IMG/VR virus record: IMGVR_UViG_3300021599_001992 | Location: 22,066-86,065 of that record | Length of the DNA stretch: 64,000 nucleotides | Origin: a virus | Strand: one strand, 5' to 3' | Part shown: piece by piece, positions 27,001 through 34,576 of the stretch | How positions within the stretch are numbered: position 1 is the first letter of the stretch | Layout: each line of letters begins with the position of its first letter | Program-made: the position numbers and the translations under genes | The notes under the pieces: generated by a model | Seen by the model: only the letters and a program-made list of their open reading frames with translations | Told to the model about the DNA's origin: nothing | The model's database searches: none

Positions 27001-29853
27001 GTTGGAATTTATCCATTTTATCAATCAGTATATTCACAAATAGTGAATGGATATAATCATTACGAAGTGTTGTCGGGTGCAACTTCATACACAGGTAACA
27101 CAGTAAATGGTTCAATTATTCATAATATTAGATTTGGAACATTAAATGAATTAAGATATTGGACGGTATTAACTGACAATGAAAAATTTGGGACTGATAA
27201 ATCGTATACACTTCTACCATGTGATGGTGGAAATGAATATATAGATTTAAAAAATACACCAAATTTAATGAACAATGCAGATACCTTAGATAGAGGTAAA
27301 CAAATATACTATAGAACAATATGGTCCGATAATGATTATATTAATAATGATTTTAGTGGTAAAACATTCTCTTCTTATTCGGAATATCAAAGAGGATTTG
27401 TTGGTAGCGGCGCAACTACTGATGATAGATTTGAAATGACAAAAAATTATAGAAAAATCTATGATCTAATTGCAACATTTAGTCCTAAAATATTAGATGA
27501 GTTTGAATCGATGTTTTTGGAATTCTCGTCTGCAAAAACACAACAAAATTTACAAATAATTGATTTTAACAGAGTACAATATTATAAATTTCAAGATTTA
27601 TTAAAAGCAATTAGTAACATAGAAAAAAAATCCGATGATAGTAATCTAACATTATCTGAACTATTTACAGAACTAAGAAATAGACAAAATCTTAAACTCG
27701 AATATATCACCAAAAAAATATTATCAAATGATAATTTAATAAAATTAACAATTGGTAACTCTAAAGAATACGATACACATGTTTTACATGGATTTACAAA
27801 AATATCAAATACAGGTAGATTTGTGACAGGTGATTTTACGACATCACAATTAAATACACAAACACAAAATTTAATTAAATTATATGTAGGAGAAAATCCT
27901 GAATCATTATTAGCAACGAATTTATATGAAAACTTTTTCTTAACAAATAACATTGAAGTAAATGAACAAAATATATTAACATTTAGACCGTTAATTTATT
28001 TGTATTCAGGATTTGTCAACAAAAAAATTGAAGAATTAGGATCGTACACACCAACTAATGATGATTTCATAAATTACTTAAAGACAAATATTTTTGAAAA
28101 AAATTATAACGACAATCCATTTGATAGCAAAGGGTTTAATCAGAAAATAGATTTATACTTCTCAACTCTAACAAATAACTTTAAAAAACTAAGAGAAAAA
28201 AGAGAAGAGGATTTAACAATACTTGGTGGATATAATAACGATCCATTAAAAATTGAATTATATAATACGTTTAAATCGTTCAATGATAAGTGGATTGCCG
28301 GTAACTCTATTGGACAAAGAGTGTTGTTAGATGAATTTCTATTTTTAGATAGAGCAAATAGAGACATTGGAGACAGATATTATTTCAATTTAGATAGGAT
28401 CGCACAATTAGACGATAAAAAAAATAAAAAACAAAGTCTTTACGGGTTAATATCAATTCTTTTAGATAAAACAGGATTTGATATGAGACCATTACCTGCA
28501 TATGTTAATTTTTACGGAACTAATTTTTCATCTAAACCAAAATTAACACCATCTAAAAAAGTTGCGGAAAACATATTCGGTACATTTTTAGATGTTGATT
28601 ATCAAGAATCGTCACCTAAAATTATTATTCAATATATTGGTAACACATCTAAGAGACCTGATATGTCGAGTGAAAAATATAATTTTACTGATGATAGTTT
28701 TAACATTGCGAATACAAATAACAATCCTATTTTAATCACAACACCAGAAGTTTTTAGAATTGGTGAACTATCCAAATCAAACAAAGCGGTTGCGTTTGAA
28801 ATAAGTTTTGGAGATCAAAATCAAAGTATATTCAAAACCATTCAACTCGATCAACAATCAATTAAAAATACATCTGAATCCTTTGCGGTTTTAGAAAATT
28901 TAGGTAGATCTGAAAGTGGTGCAGGTGCATATAATGTAGACGTAAGTTTATATGATTATTATAAAACGGCATCATATAGTTGTTCAGTTACATGTATGGG
29001 GAATGTAATGATACAACCGACTATGTTCTTCTATTTAAAAAATGTACCCATGTTCAGAGGTACATATTGGATTACTGAAGTTTCACATAATATAAAAAAT
29101 AATAATATAGTAACTTCTTTTAAAGGTACAAGAATTCCATATACTAATTTACCCGACCCAAAAGATTCATTCTTATCAAGTTATAGAGTATTCTTTGATA
29201 AGTTAATGAAAAAAGCGGTAAGTAGAGTGGATGCAAATAGTAAAACAAATACATCGACAACAAAAAACATAACAGTAGACGGAATAAACTACTCTGTGGA
29301 TATTATTAAACAATTACCAAATGAAAATTTTGTATCGGCATCTTCTTTAACAAGTTACGGTATTCCATTTAATGGATTCAATAACGAGAGATACATTCAA
29401 ATGGTTAACCATGATGGTAAGGATTGGTTGAGAGCTGCGGTTGTGATGATGGGAGGTTCAAATTATTCTATTTCACCAAATACGCACATGTCATTGATTG
29501 ATAAATTATCAGAAACCACACCATTTACTATAATAAAACCCAAAGAATTATTATGGAAAGACATACAAAATTCGGGTCAATTATTTTATTCAAGTAAATT
29601 TAAATTAGGTGGTGCGGTTACGGCTAATAGTATTTTACAATTAAAAACACTATTTTATAATCCACAAACAAAAGGACCGATATACACACTCGAATCTGAT
29701 TTTCAACTTGATGAAGATGCTGGACCAAGAAGATTTAAAGGACCTATCGATGTCGGACCAACAGGAATATATGGAATTGCAATGTCAAAAGAATTAATGA
29801 AAGAATTGAATATAGATAAAGAGGGTGATATTATATATTTCAGACTTGAGTAG
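24043..29853 (+). CDS. Giant baseplate structural protein
   Basis: 1936 residues, the second largest gene in the window. An early region (about 140-240: FGIDTIKVDIKGANSIPQVQINFIDVRGKTLFE, FHVPWPIFYLTLKGYFGKAI, VQTTFVGSTYAYLSDI) reads like a baseplate hub beta barrel as in gp27-type proteins. A similar hub element returns late (about 1640-1700: YDYYKTASYSCSVTCMGNVM, GTYWITEVSHNI), so the large helical and loop-rich middle may be an insertion between two halves of a hub fold. The extreme C-terminus (DVGPTGIYGIAMSKELMKELN) follows a module with NGFNNERYIQMV. No lysozyme or protease catalytic pattern was seen. The assignment as baseplate protein rests on context plus these segments. Confidence 0.7.
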   Translation: MDRIDNKNEEILIKVDQNNLIYIDPNSVVDETGLVYPRNLNQEKLVMYANLEADIVPRSNLVAGNDKNTLTSIAKGTLNFLKNQEGEDYDTNWTDSYSEYREKTKKVDGKIVSTGEFYQSDTTGQSFGIDTIKVDIKGANSIPQVQINFIDVRGKTLFESPENSPYRAFFHVPWPIFYLTLKGYFGKAIRYRLHLVKFTSKFNESNGNFEVQTTFVGSTYAYLSDITLQGILNAPYMYIKDTISDKIFNPNTQLYDQKASKSSKGYSILKSVYSEYKAKGLLNENFPVKTLRELVLNAQSLDKILEQEIFGKYVDMSIFAALKKFETDIINFEKSVKAWGGKNLDRKTGLSLGNSTDEESKVFYPLKENKNSLDLVTGDTKNGALEQLIVSYTTKLSESNLLASNILNKTSSVFSKGSMKLNTKIQKIGDYYKTTDNGAVYVGINLLVNDIRDVNKSFNEQKEKLETDVESKMNEIVKDPSKGIGFEPTVRNIFAVILANTDTYIRLHKDVHQRAIDVGNERKKIIKSFTDETPGEPIYPWPEIKKNADKSKQKVIAYPGETSLKDKLKSYDSKLWPEVEFVENFVSVATQKDDPSSEESNSGVNFIFETDLDKTKIGSINTLLSLSKIIPYVDKTQAGFLYEMWERSFNTLMFESYNNEIIKRLANIEYESIQESIKEDQDLIKLLIKKSRSLSDLKNVLKEIAPIQKYLYYEDQLPSTQYIQELIENPYNIEQYEPKPQSTKLNDDYDRLSKELENFSVENYRQHMFPFNATNYLKYVNDPQFTKKENRYNFNNYFSVNLSQGFISGIIDPNLWVNGNYFKQNIFGRGLTIDDTFINILNTPYFHNQLYSDFKSNTNITGKYAGSAYLLLNSLPFVDLETKFDHTLSNGKKIENLTVSHVFRELSASHYIPYHLMLKWGSIYHRYKKYIKEGIDILGEHIPTQRTGFIDSSNNVIPVDADLLFNNYGTETFSISGYSVNNTSKDVGIYPFYQSVYSQIVNGYNHYEVLSGATSYTGNTVNGSIIHNIRFGTLNELRYWTVLTDNEKFGTDKSYTLLPCDGGNEYIDLKNTPNLMNNADTLDRGKQIYYRTIWSDNDYINNDFSGKTFSSYSEYQRGFVGSGATTDDRFEMTKNYRKIYDLIATFSPKILDEFESMFLEFSSAKTQQNLQIIDFNRVQYYKFQDLLKAISNIEKKSDDSNLTLSELFTELRNRQNLKLEYITKKILSNDNLIKLTIGNSKEYDTHVLHGFTKISNTGRFVTGDFTTSQLNTQTQNLIKLYVGENPESLLATNLYENFFLTNNIEVNEQNILTFRPLIYLYSGFVNKKIEELGSYTPTNDDFINYLKTNIFEKNYNDNPFDSKGFNQKIDLYFSTLTNNFKKLREKREEDLTILGGYNNDPLKIELYNTFKSFNDKWIAGNSIGQRVLLDEFLFLDRANRDIGDRYYFNLDRIAQLDDKKNKKQSLYGLISILLDKTGFDMRPLPAYVNFYGTNFSSKPKLTPSKKVAENIFGTFLDVDYQESSPKIIIQYIGNTSKRPDMSSEKYNFTDDSFNIANTNNNPILITTPEVFRIGELSKSNKAVAFEISFGDQNQSIFKTIQLDQQSIKNTSESFAVLENLGRSESGAGAYNVDVSLYDYYKTASYSCSVTCMGNVMIQPTMFFYLKNVPMFRGTYWITEVSHNIKNNNIVTSFKGTRIPYTNLPDPKDSFLSSYRVFFDKLMKKAVSRVDANSKTNTSTTKNITVDGINYSVDIIKQLPNENFVSASSLTSYGIPFNGFNNERYIQMVNHDGKDWLRAAVVMMGGSNYSISPNTHMSLIDKLSETTPFTIIKPKELLWKDIQNSGQLFYSSKFKLGGAVTANSILQLKTLFYNPQTKGPIYTLESDFQLDEDAGPRRFKGPIDVGPTGIYGIAMSKELMKELNIDKEGDIIYFRLE

Positions 29854-29872
29854 AAAAATACATTTATTTAGA

Positions 29873-29881
29873 TATTTATTA
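29873..29881 (+). promoter_or_regulatory. TATTTATTA box before 29892 gene
   Basis: Copy of the recurring motif, 10 bases before the ATG. Confidence 0.4.
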
Positions 29882-29891
29882 TAAAAAAACT

Positions 29892-30095
29892 ATGAGTAAC
29901 TTAAATATACATAATTCTTTGGATCAATTTTTAAATCCTAAGAAATATAAGGTTATTTCTAATGACAGTATGTCTCAAGAAGTTTGTGATTTACAAACAG
30001 GTGAATGTTATGTTATTAGATCTAAAGATGGTATAGTGGAAAGAATAAATAAAAAATATATTACCGAAGACGGTAGACAACCTTTACAAGATTAA
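29892..30095 (+). CDS. Small hypothetical protein
   Basis: 67 residues, charged and soluble: an N-terminal helix (NIHNSLDQFLNPKKY), two short strands around a CDLQTGECYVIRSKDG segment, and an acidic end. The QTGECY turn with two Cys four residues apart is reminiscent of a beta hairpin that could be stabilised by a metal or disulfide, but there is no second pair. Its stop is four bases before the next gene, so it belongs to the unit 29892-31105. No function assigned. Confidence 0.6.
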   Translation: MSNLNIHNSLDQFLNPKKYKVISNDSMSQEVCDLQTGECYVIRSKDGIVERINKKYITEDGRQPLQD

Positions 30096-30099
30096 TACT

Positions 30100-30750
30100 A
30101 TGAGCTTAGAAAAAAAATTACACGAAGAATTACAGCGTTATAAGGAAATTAACAACTACACTAAGAAATTAGTAGTAGAACAAGACGCACCTCCTCCCCC
30201 TCCCCCTGTTGGTGGTGAACCAACAGACGCAGCGGCGGATACCGGAGGATTAGATACACCCCCACCACCACCTCCATCTGGTGGAATGGATACCCCTCCA
30301 TCATCTTTAGGTGAAACCACACCTTCAGATACCGAAGAAATAGATATTACTGATTTAGTTAATATGACTAAAAGTATTAAAAAGGATATCGAAGATAATA
30401 AACAAGAACACGGAACTGTTTTAAGTCAGATGGATGCGGTGTTTTCTAAATTAGATGATTTAGAAGCTAAATTGGGTCAAATGGATTCAGTTATAGCTAA
30501 AATAGACGAATTGGGATCTAAGGTTCAAGATATGAAACCTCATACACCACAAGAAAAACTTGAATTGAGATCATTGGATTCTTATCCATTTAACCAAAAA
30601 CCTCAAGAATTTTTTGCACAAAAGCAAGGCGAAATGCAAATGACCGGTAAAAATGAATACGTATTAACAAAAGATGATGTTGAAAACTATTCAAAAACCA
30701 TAACACAAACATTTAATCCCGAATTAGAAAAAGATGAATTTAAATTCTAA
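30100..30750 (+). CDS. Pro-rich, coiled-coil protein
   Basis: 216 residues. After a charged helix (KKLHEELQRYKEINNYTKK) comes a low-complexity linker (about 28-75) with two runs of six Pro separated by Gly/Asp-rich sequence. Residues about 80-150 form a heptad-like coiled coil (ITDLVNMTKSIKKDIEDN, VFSKLDDLEAKLGQMDSVI). The C-terminus (EYVLTKDDVENYSKTITQTF) is a short alpha-helical tail. This layout is compatible with an elongated virion-associated or scaffold-type protein, but no family is recognised. The end overlaps the next start by 17 bases. Confidence 0.65.
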   Translation: MSLEKKLHEELQRYKEINNYTKKLVVEQDAPPPPPPVGGEPTDAAADTGGLDTPPPPPPSGGMDTPPSSLGETTPSDTEEIDITDLVNMTKSIKKDIEDNKQEHGTVLSQMDAVFSKLDDLEAKLGQMDSVIAKIDELGSKVQDMKPHTPQEKLELRSLDSYPFNQKPQEFFAQKQGEMQMTGKNEYVLTKDDVENYSKTITQTFNPELEKDEFKF

Positions 30751-31105
30751 CGTAAATTTACTATTAGGGTTACACGCTCAATTAAAAGTATTTCATTGGC
30801 AAACTAAAGGTTTTGCGAGACATGAAGCATTTGCAGATATTAGATCAACTATTGAAGATTTAATGGATGAATTTATTGAACAAGCTATGGGTCAATACGG
30901 AAGATTTGTTTTGGATGATGAAACAAAAGTTATAAACTTAATTAACTTATCCGAGGCTAAACCATCTCAAATGGCTGAAACCATATGTGGTGCTTTAGTT
31001 CAATTAACAGATCAAATAGATCCTAAGGATACCAATCTTTTAAATTTAAGAGATGAGTTATTAGGTGCAGTTCAAAAATTAAAATATCTATTAACCTTAG
31101 AGTAA
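30734..31105 (+). CDS. Ferritin-like (DUF5856-like) protein
   Basis: 123 residues. The start LLGLHAQLKVFHWQTKGFARHEAF..IRSTIEDLMDEFIEQAMG has the helix pattern of Dps/ferritin-like proteins (H-W-Q-T then H about seven residues later, then D-E..E), a pattern I associate with the phage family DUF5856. The four-helix layout continues to LRDELLGAVQKLKYLLTLE. Whether it binds metal is open; the H/E/D positions are suggestive. It is the last gene before a terminator and stands between the tail genes and the replication genes. Confidence 0.7.
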   Translation: MNLNSNVNLLLGLHAQLKVFHWQTKGFARHEAFADIRSTIEDLMDEFIEQAMGQYGRFVLDDETKVINLINLSEAKPSQMAETICGALVQLTDQIDPKDTNLLNLRDELLGAVQKLKYLLTLE

Positions 31106-31126
31106 AAATATTTTTAAAAAATTTGT

Positions 31127-31155
31127 AACCCGGAATTTTCTTTCCGGGTTTTTTT
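31127..31155 (+). terminator. Intrinsic terminator after ferritin-like gene
   Basis: Perfect 9-base stem AACCCGGAA / TTCCGGGTT with a 6-base loop, followed by seven T. It separates the tail operon from the replication operon. Confidence 0.9.
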
Positions 31156-31201
31156 ATGTATATTATATCTATAACTTATTATTAATTTAAATTTCAATTT
31201 T

Positions 31202-32047
31202 ATGTCAACATTTGATGCAGTACTTGCACAGTACGAGAAAAACAAACAATCCGCAAGCGGTAACGGAAACAAAGTTTCGCAAGAAGACAGAATGAAAAAG
31301 TATTTCACTACTGTTCTTCCTAAAGGTTCTAAAGGTGAAGAAAGACGAATTCGTATTCTTCCTACTACAGATGGTTCCTCACCATTTAAAGAGGTTTATT
31401 TCCATGAAATTCAAGTGGACGGTAAATGGGTAAAATTATATGACCCAAAACAAGAAGGAAAACGTTCACCATTGAACGAGGTTAAAGAAAGTCTTGAAAT
31501 GACAGGAGTTCAGTCAGATAAAGAACTCGCTCGTCAATATCGTTCTCGTAAATTTTACATTGTAAAAGTGATTGATCGTGATCACGAACAAGATGGAGTT
31601 AAATTTTGGAGATTTAAACATAATGCAAAACAAGACGGTGTTTTGGATAAAATTTTTCCAATCTTTCAAAAGAAAGGGGATATTACGGATCCAACAAAAG
31701 GTCGTGATTTAACATTATTTTTAACTCTTACAAAATCAGGAACAGGTAAAGAGTATACTACAATCAATTCAATTATTCCTGAAGATTCTTCACCATTACA
31801 TGAAGACAAATCAACTTCAGATTCATGGTTAAATGATGAATTGGTTTGGTCTGATGTATATTCTAAAAAACCCGAAGAGTATCTTGATATGGTAGCAAAA
31901 GGTGAAGTTCCTCGTTGGGATTCAGATAGTAAAAAATGGGTCTCTAATTCACAATCAGAGGAGACTATGGGAAACACAACAGTAAAGACGACAACAATTG
32001 AAGATCCACAAGAAGATTCAGAAGTTGATGACGATTTACCGTTCTAA
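31202..32047 (+). CDS. 32: Single-stranded DNA-binding protein (gp32-like)
   Basis: 281 residues. It covers single-stranded DNA at the replication fork and during recombination. The N-terminal tail is basic (YEKNKQ), the core contains ERRIRILPTTDGSSPFKEVYFHEI and SRKFYIVKVIDRDHE..VKFWRFKHN, as in T4 gp32-type OB folds, and the C-terminus is acidic, ending DDDLPF as in bacterial SSB tips. There is no Cys in the protein, so the zinc site of T4 gp32 is absent. The leader (31156-31201) is A/T-rich and unstructured, which in T4 is the kind of sequence gp32 binds to repress its own translation. A hairpin follows before uvsX. Confidence 0.9.
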   Translation: MSTFDAVLAQYEKNKQSASGNGNKVSQEDRMKKYFTTVLPKGSKGEERRIRILPTTDGSSPFKEVYFHEIQVDGKWVKLYDPKQEGKRSPLNEVKESLEMTGVQSDKELARQYRSRKFYIVKVIDRDHEQDGVKFWRFKHNAKQDGVLDKIFPIFQKKGDITDPTKGRDLTLFLTLTKSGTGKEYTTINSIIPEDSSPLHEDKSTSDSWLNDELVWSDVYSKKPEEYLDMVAKGEVPRWDSDSKKWVSNSQSEETMGNTTVKTTTIEDPQEDSEVDDDLPF

Positions 32048-32053
32048 TTAATC

Positions 32054-32094
32054 AAGGACACTTTCAAGGACATATTGTCTTCGAGAGTGTCCTT
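32054..32094 (+). promoter_or_regulatory. Large hairpin between gp32-like and uvsX genes
   Basis: 12-base inverted repeat AAGGACACTTTC / GAGAGTGTCCTT (one G-U pair) around a 17-base loop that can itself pair (AAGGACA / TGTCTT). No long T-run follows, so it is more likely a transcript-stabilising, processing or attenuating element than a plain terminator. It would let gp32 mRNA accumulate independently of the downstream genes. Confidence 0.6.
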
Positions 32095-32108
32095 TAAATT
32101 TTAAAAAT

Positions 32109-33083
32109 ATGGCAATTAAGAAAAACGATTTTAGTTCAATAAAGAAAAAATTTTCAAAGGAGGCGGAGTATAAACCTGATCGTTTCTTTGATTTAGGTGA
32201 TGCGTTTTTGGACGCAACAGGTATACCGGGTCCCGCTGTTGGACATTTAAATATGTTTTTGGGGCATAGTGATACAGGTAAAACTACTGCACTTGTAAAG
32301 GCGGCAGTAGACGCACAAAAAAAAGGTATTTTACCCGTGTTCATTATTACTGAACAAAAATGGAATTGGGACCACGCAGTTTTAATGGGTTTCAATAAGG
32401 AAGACGATTTCTATCTATTCAATAGTGATTTTGAATATATTGAACAGATTACAGATTTTATTAATGAAGTATTGGATGCACAAGAAAAAGGTGAAATCCC
32501 ACACGACATTCTTTTCTTATGGGATTCAGTTGGTTCTGTTCCTTGTAAGATGACATATGACGGCAAAGGTGGTAAACAACACAACGCATCTGTATTAGCT
32601 GATAAAATAGGTATGGGTCTAAACCAAAGAATCTCTGGTTCAAGACGTGTCGATAAAAAACATACAAACACATTGATCATTGTTAACCAACCTTGGGTAG
32701 AATTACCTGATAATCCTTTTGGACAACCAAAGATTAAGGCAAAAGGTGGAGAGGCAATTTGGTTAAACTCAACTCTTGTATTTTTATTCGGTAATCAAAA
32801 GGGTGCAGGAACAACAAAAATCTCAATCACGAAAGATAAGAGAAAAGTCAAGATTGCAACAAGAACAAAAATTTCAATAATGAAAAACCACGTAAATGGT
32901 TTGGGTTATGAAGATGGAAGAATTCTTGTTACAGCACATGACTTTATGAAAGGTAGAGATGATGTTGAAGAAAAGAAAAGCATTGAACTTTACAAATCAG
33001 AACACGGAGATTATATTAGTAAAATGTTAGGCGTTAATGTTACAGACGCAGAAGATATTGAAGTTGTAACTGAGGATGAATAA
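32109..33083 (+). CDS. uvsX: UvsX / RecA-like recombinase
   Basis: 324 residues, somewhat shorter than T4 UvsX (391). It performs strand exchange in recombination-dependent replication and repair. Walker A is GHSDTGKTT (residues 52-60). Further RecA-core segments: VFIITEQKWNWDHA, HDILFLWDSVGSVP (Walker B), NTLIIVNQPWVELP (beta strand before the L2 region), KAKGGEAIWLNS. The C-terminus is acidic (DAEDIEVVTEDE). It is encoded directly after the gp32-like protein and before the 5' exonuclease, as expected for partners. Confidence 0.93.
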   Translation: MAIKKNDFSSIKKKFSKEAEYKPDRFFDLGDAFLDATGIPGPAVGHLNMFLGHSDTGKTTALVKAAVDAQKKGILPVFIITEQKWNWDHAVLMGFNKEDDFYLFNSDFEYIEQITDFINEVLDAQEKGEIPHDILFLWDSVGSVPCKMTYDGKGGKQHNASVLADKIGMGLNQRISGSRRVDKKHTNTLIIVNQPWVELPDNPFGQPKIKAKGGEAIWLNSTLVFLFGNQKGAGTTKISITKDKRKVKIATRTKISIMKNHVNGLGYEDGRILVTAHDFMKGRDDVEEKKSIELYKSEHGDYISKMLGVNVTDAEDIEVVTEDE

Positions 33084-33099
33084 TTTATAATAAACATTA

Positions 33100-34119
33100 A
33101 TGTCCGTTTTATTAGTTGATGGAGATAATTTACTTACGATTGGTTTCTATGGTCTCAAAAACCATTTTTACAAGGGAAAACATATTGGAGCAATATATCA
33201 TTTTATTAATACTCTTCGTAGAGCGTTTGAGACATACCATTTAGATAAAATAGTTGTTTTTTGGGATGGAGAAGAAGGTTCTCAAACAAGGAAACAAATC
33301 TATCATCTATATAAAGAAAATAGAAGATCTCGTTTAAGAACTGAAGAAGAAGTTAATTCATATCAGTATCAAAGACAAAGAGTAAAACAGTACTTAGAAG
33401 AACTATTTGTTAGACAAGGTGAGTTTCAATATTGTGAAACGGACGATTGTATTGCTTATTATGTACAAAATTCATTATCAGAATACAAAATAATATATTC
33501 TGCGGACGGAGACCTTACTCAATTGGTTTCTGAATCAACACAAATATTCAATCCAAGTCATCAAAAATTATATAAACATCATGATAAAATTATGTATGAT
33601 CATGAAGAAATATGTATTGAGAATGTGAAGATTGTTAAGATGTTGTGTGGTGACCCATCTGATAATATTTCAGGAATAAAAAACATGGGTATCAAGAGAT
33701 TAATATCATTGTTTCCTGAAATAAAAGATAAACCAATTAGTTTAAATGATATAAAAGAAAAAACTAATATATTATTTGAACAGGATAAAAATAATTGGTT
33801 GATTAAAAATTTACTTACGGGTGTAACTAAACACGGAGTATTTGGAGATGAATTCTTTTATGTAAACAATAAGATTGTAAGTTTAGATGAACCATTTTTA
33901 ACTGATGATGCTAAAGAAAATATACATGCATTGATTAATGACAACTTAGATCAAGAAGGGAGGTCATATAAAAACGCAATGAAAATGATGAGTGAAGACG
34001 GGTTATTTCAAATACTACCCAAATCAGATGACGCATTTATAAATTTTTTTAATCCATTTTTAAGATTAACAAGAAAAGAAAAAAATAAAAAACCAATTAA
34101 AATCAAAAACAATGACTAA
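33100..34119 (+). CDS. rnh: 5'-3' exonuclease / flap nuclease (T4 RNase H-like)
   Basis: 339 residues, close to T4 RNase H (305). It removes RNA primers and flaps on the lagging strand. FEN-family acidic residues are visible in order: VDGDNLL near the start, VFWDGEEGSQTRKQIY, QYCETDDCIAYYV, YSADGDLTQLV, and the helix-three-turn-helix GDPSDNISGIKNMGIKRL that binds duplex DNA. The C-terminus is basic (KEKNKKPIKIKNND). It overlaps the next gene by eight bases. Confidence 0.92.
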   Translation: MSVLLVDGDNLLTIGFYGLKNHFYKGKHIGAIYHFINTLRRAFETYHLDKIVVFWDGEEGSQTRKQIYHLYKENRRSRLRTEEEVNSYQYQRQRVKQYLEELFVRQGEFQYCETDDCIAYYVQNSLSEYKIIYSADGDLTQLVSESTQIFNPSHQKLYKHHDKIMYDHEEICIENVKIVKMLCGDPSDNISGIKNMGIKRLISLFPEIKDKPISLNDIKEKTNILFEQDKNNWLIKNLLTGVTKHGVFGDEFFYVNNKIVSLDEPFLTDDAKENIHALINDNLDQEGRSYKNAMKMMSEDGLFQILPKSDDAFINFFNPFLRLTRKEKNKKPIKIKNND

Positions 34120-34558
34120 TCAAGAAAACGTAACAAAATTCGAATTTTTACTGACACTCGAAAACAACATTGTGTGTCAAAGATTCTTTAATGTTAAAGA
34201 CCACGAACCTCGTTCAAGACGATCTATGGATCTTCACTATTATGTAAAAAATATTTGTGAAGAAATTTCGGAAGATTTGAAAATAAAAAGTTCCAATTAC
34301 CTATGTGAAAATCAAAATTTTTTCCTAAATTCTGAAGTTGTGGAAGAATCAAAAGCAACTGAAAAAGAACATTTTTTATTGGAAATTAAGCTTGGTGACG
34401 ACGTATTTATTCAAAGAATATTCCCCGCGTATTATTACCACCCAAAGGTTAGGTACACGGTAGATATTCGTCCAAAACTGAAGAGAGTACTGTCAGATTT
34501 GACTGACATTTTATCATCTGAGGAATTGGAGACAAGTTATTTGCAATACGAACTGTAA
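34112..34558 (+). CDS. Hypothetical protein with internal duplication
   Basis: 148 residues, no family recognised. The two halves look homologous: FLLTLENNIVCQRFF..RRSMDLHYYV..ICEEISEDL in the first, FLLEIKLGDDVFIQRIF..RYTVDIRPKL..VLSDLTDIL in the second. Shared positions are FLL, V.QR.F, R..D and the closing helix with D and L. It lies between the exonuclease and helicase genes and overlaps the former by eight bases, so a role in replication is likely. T4 has small proteins such as gp59 and Dda-region proteins here, but no sequence match was seen. Confidence 0.75.
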   Translation: MTNQENVTKFEFLLTLENNIVCQRFFNVKDHEPRSRRSMDLHYYVKNICEEISEDLKIKSSNYLCENQNFFLNSEVVEESKATEKEHFLLEIKLGDDVFIQRIFPAYYYHPKVRYTVDIRPKLKRVLSDLTDILSSEELETSYLQYEL

Positions 34559-34576
34559 AATATATATAAATTTATT

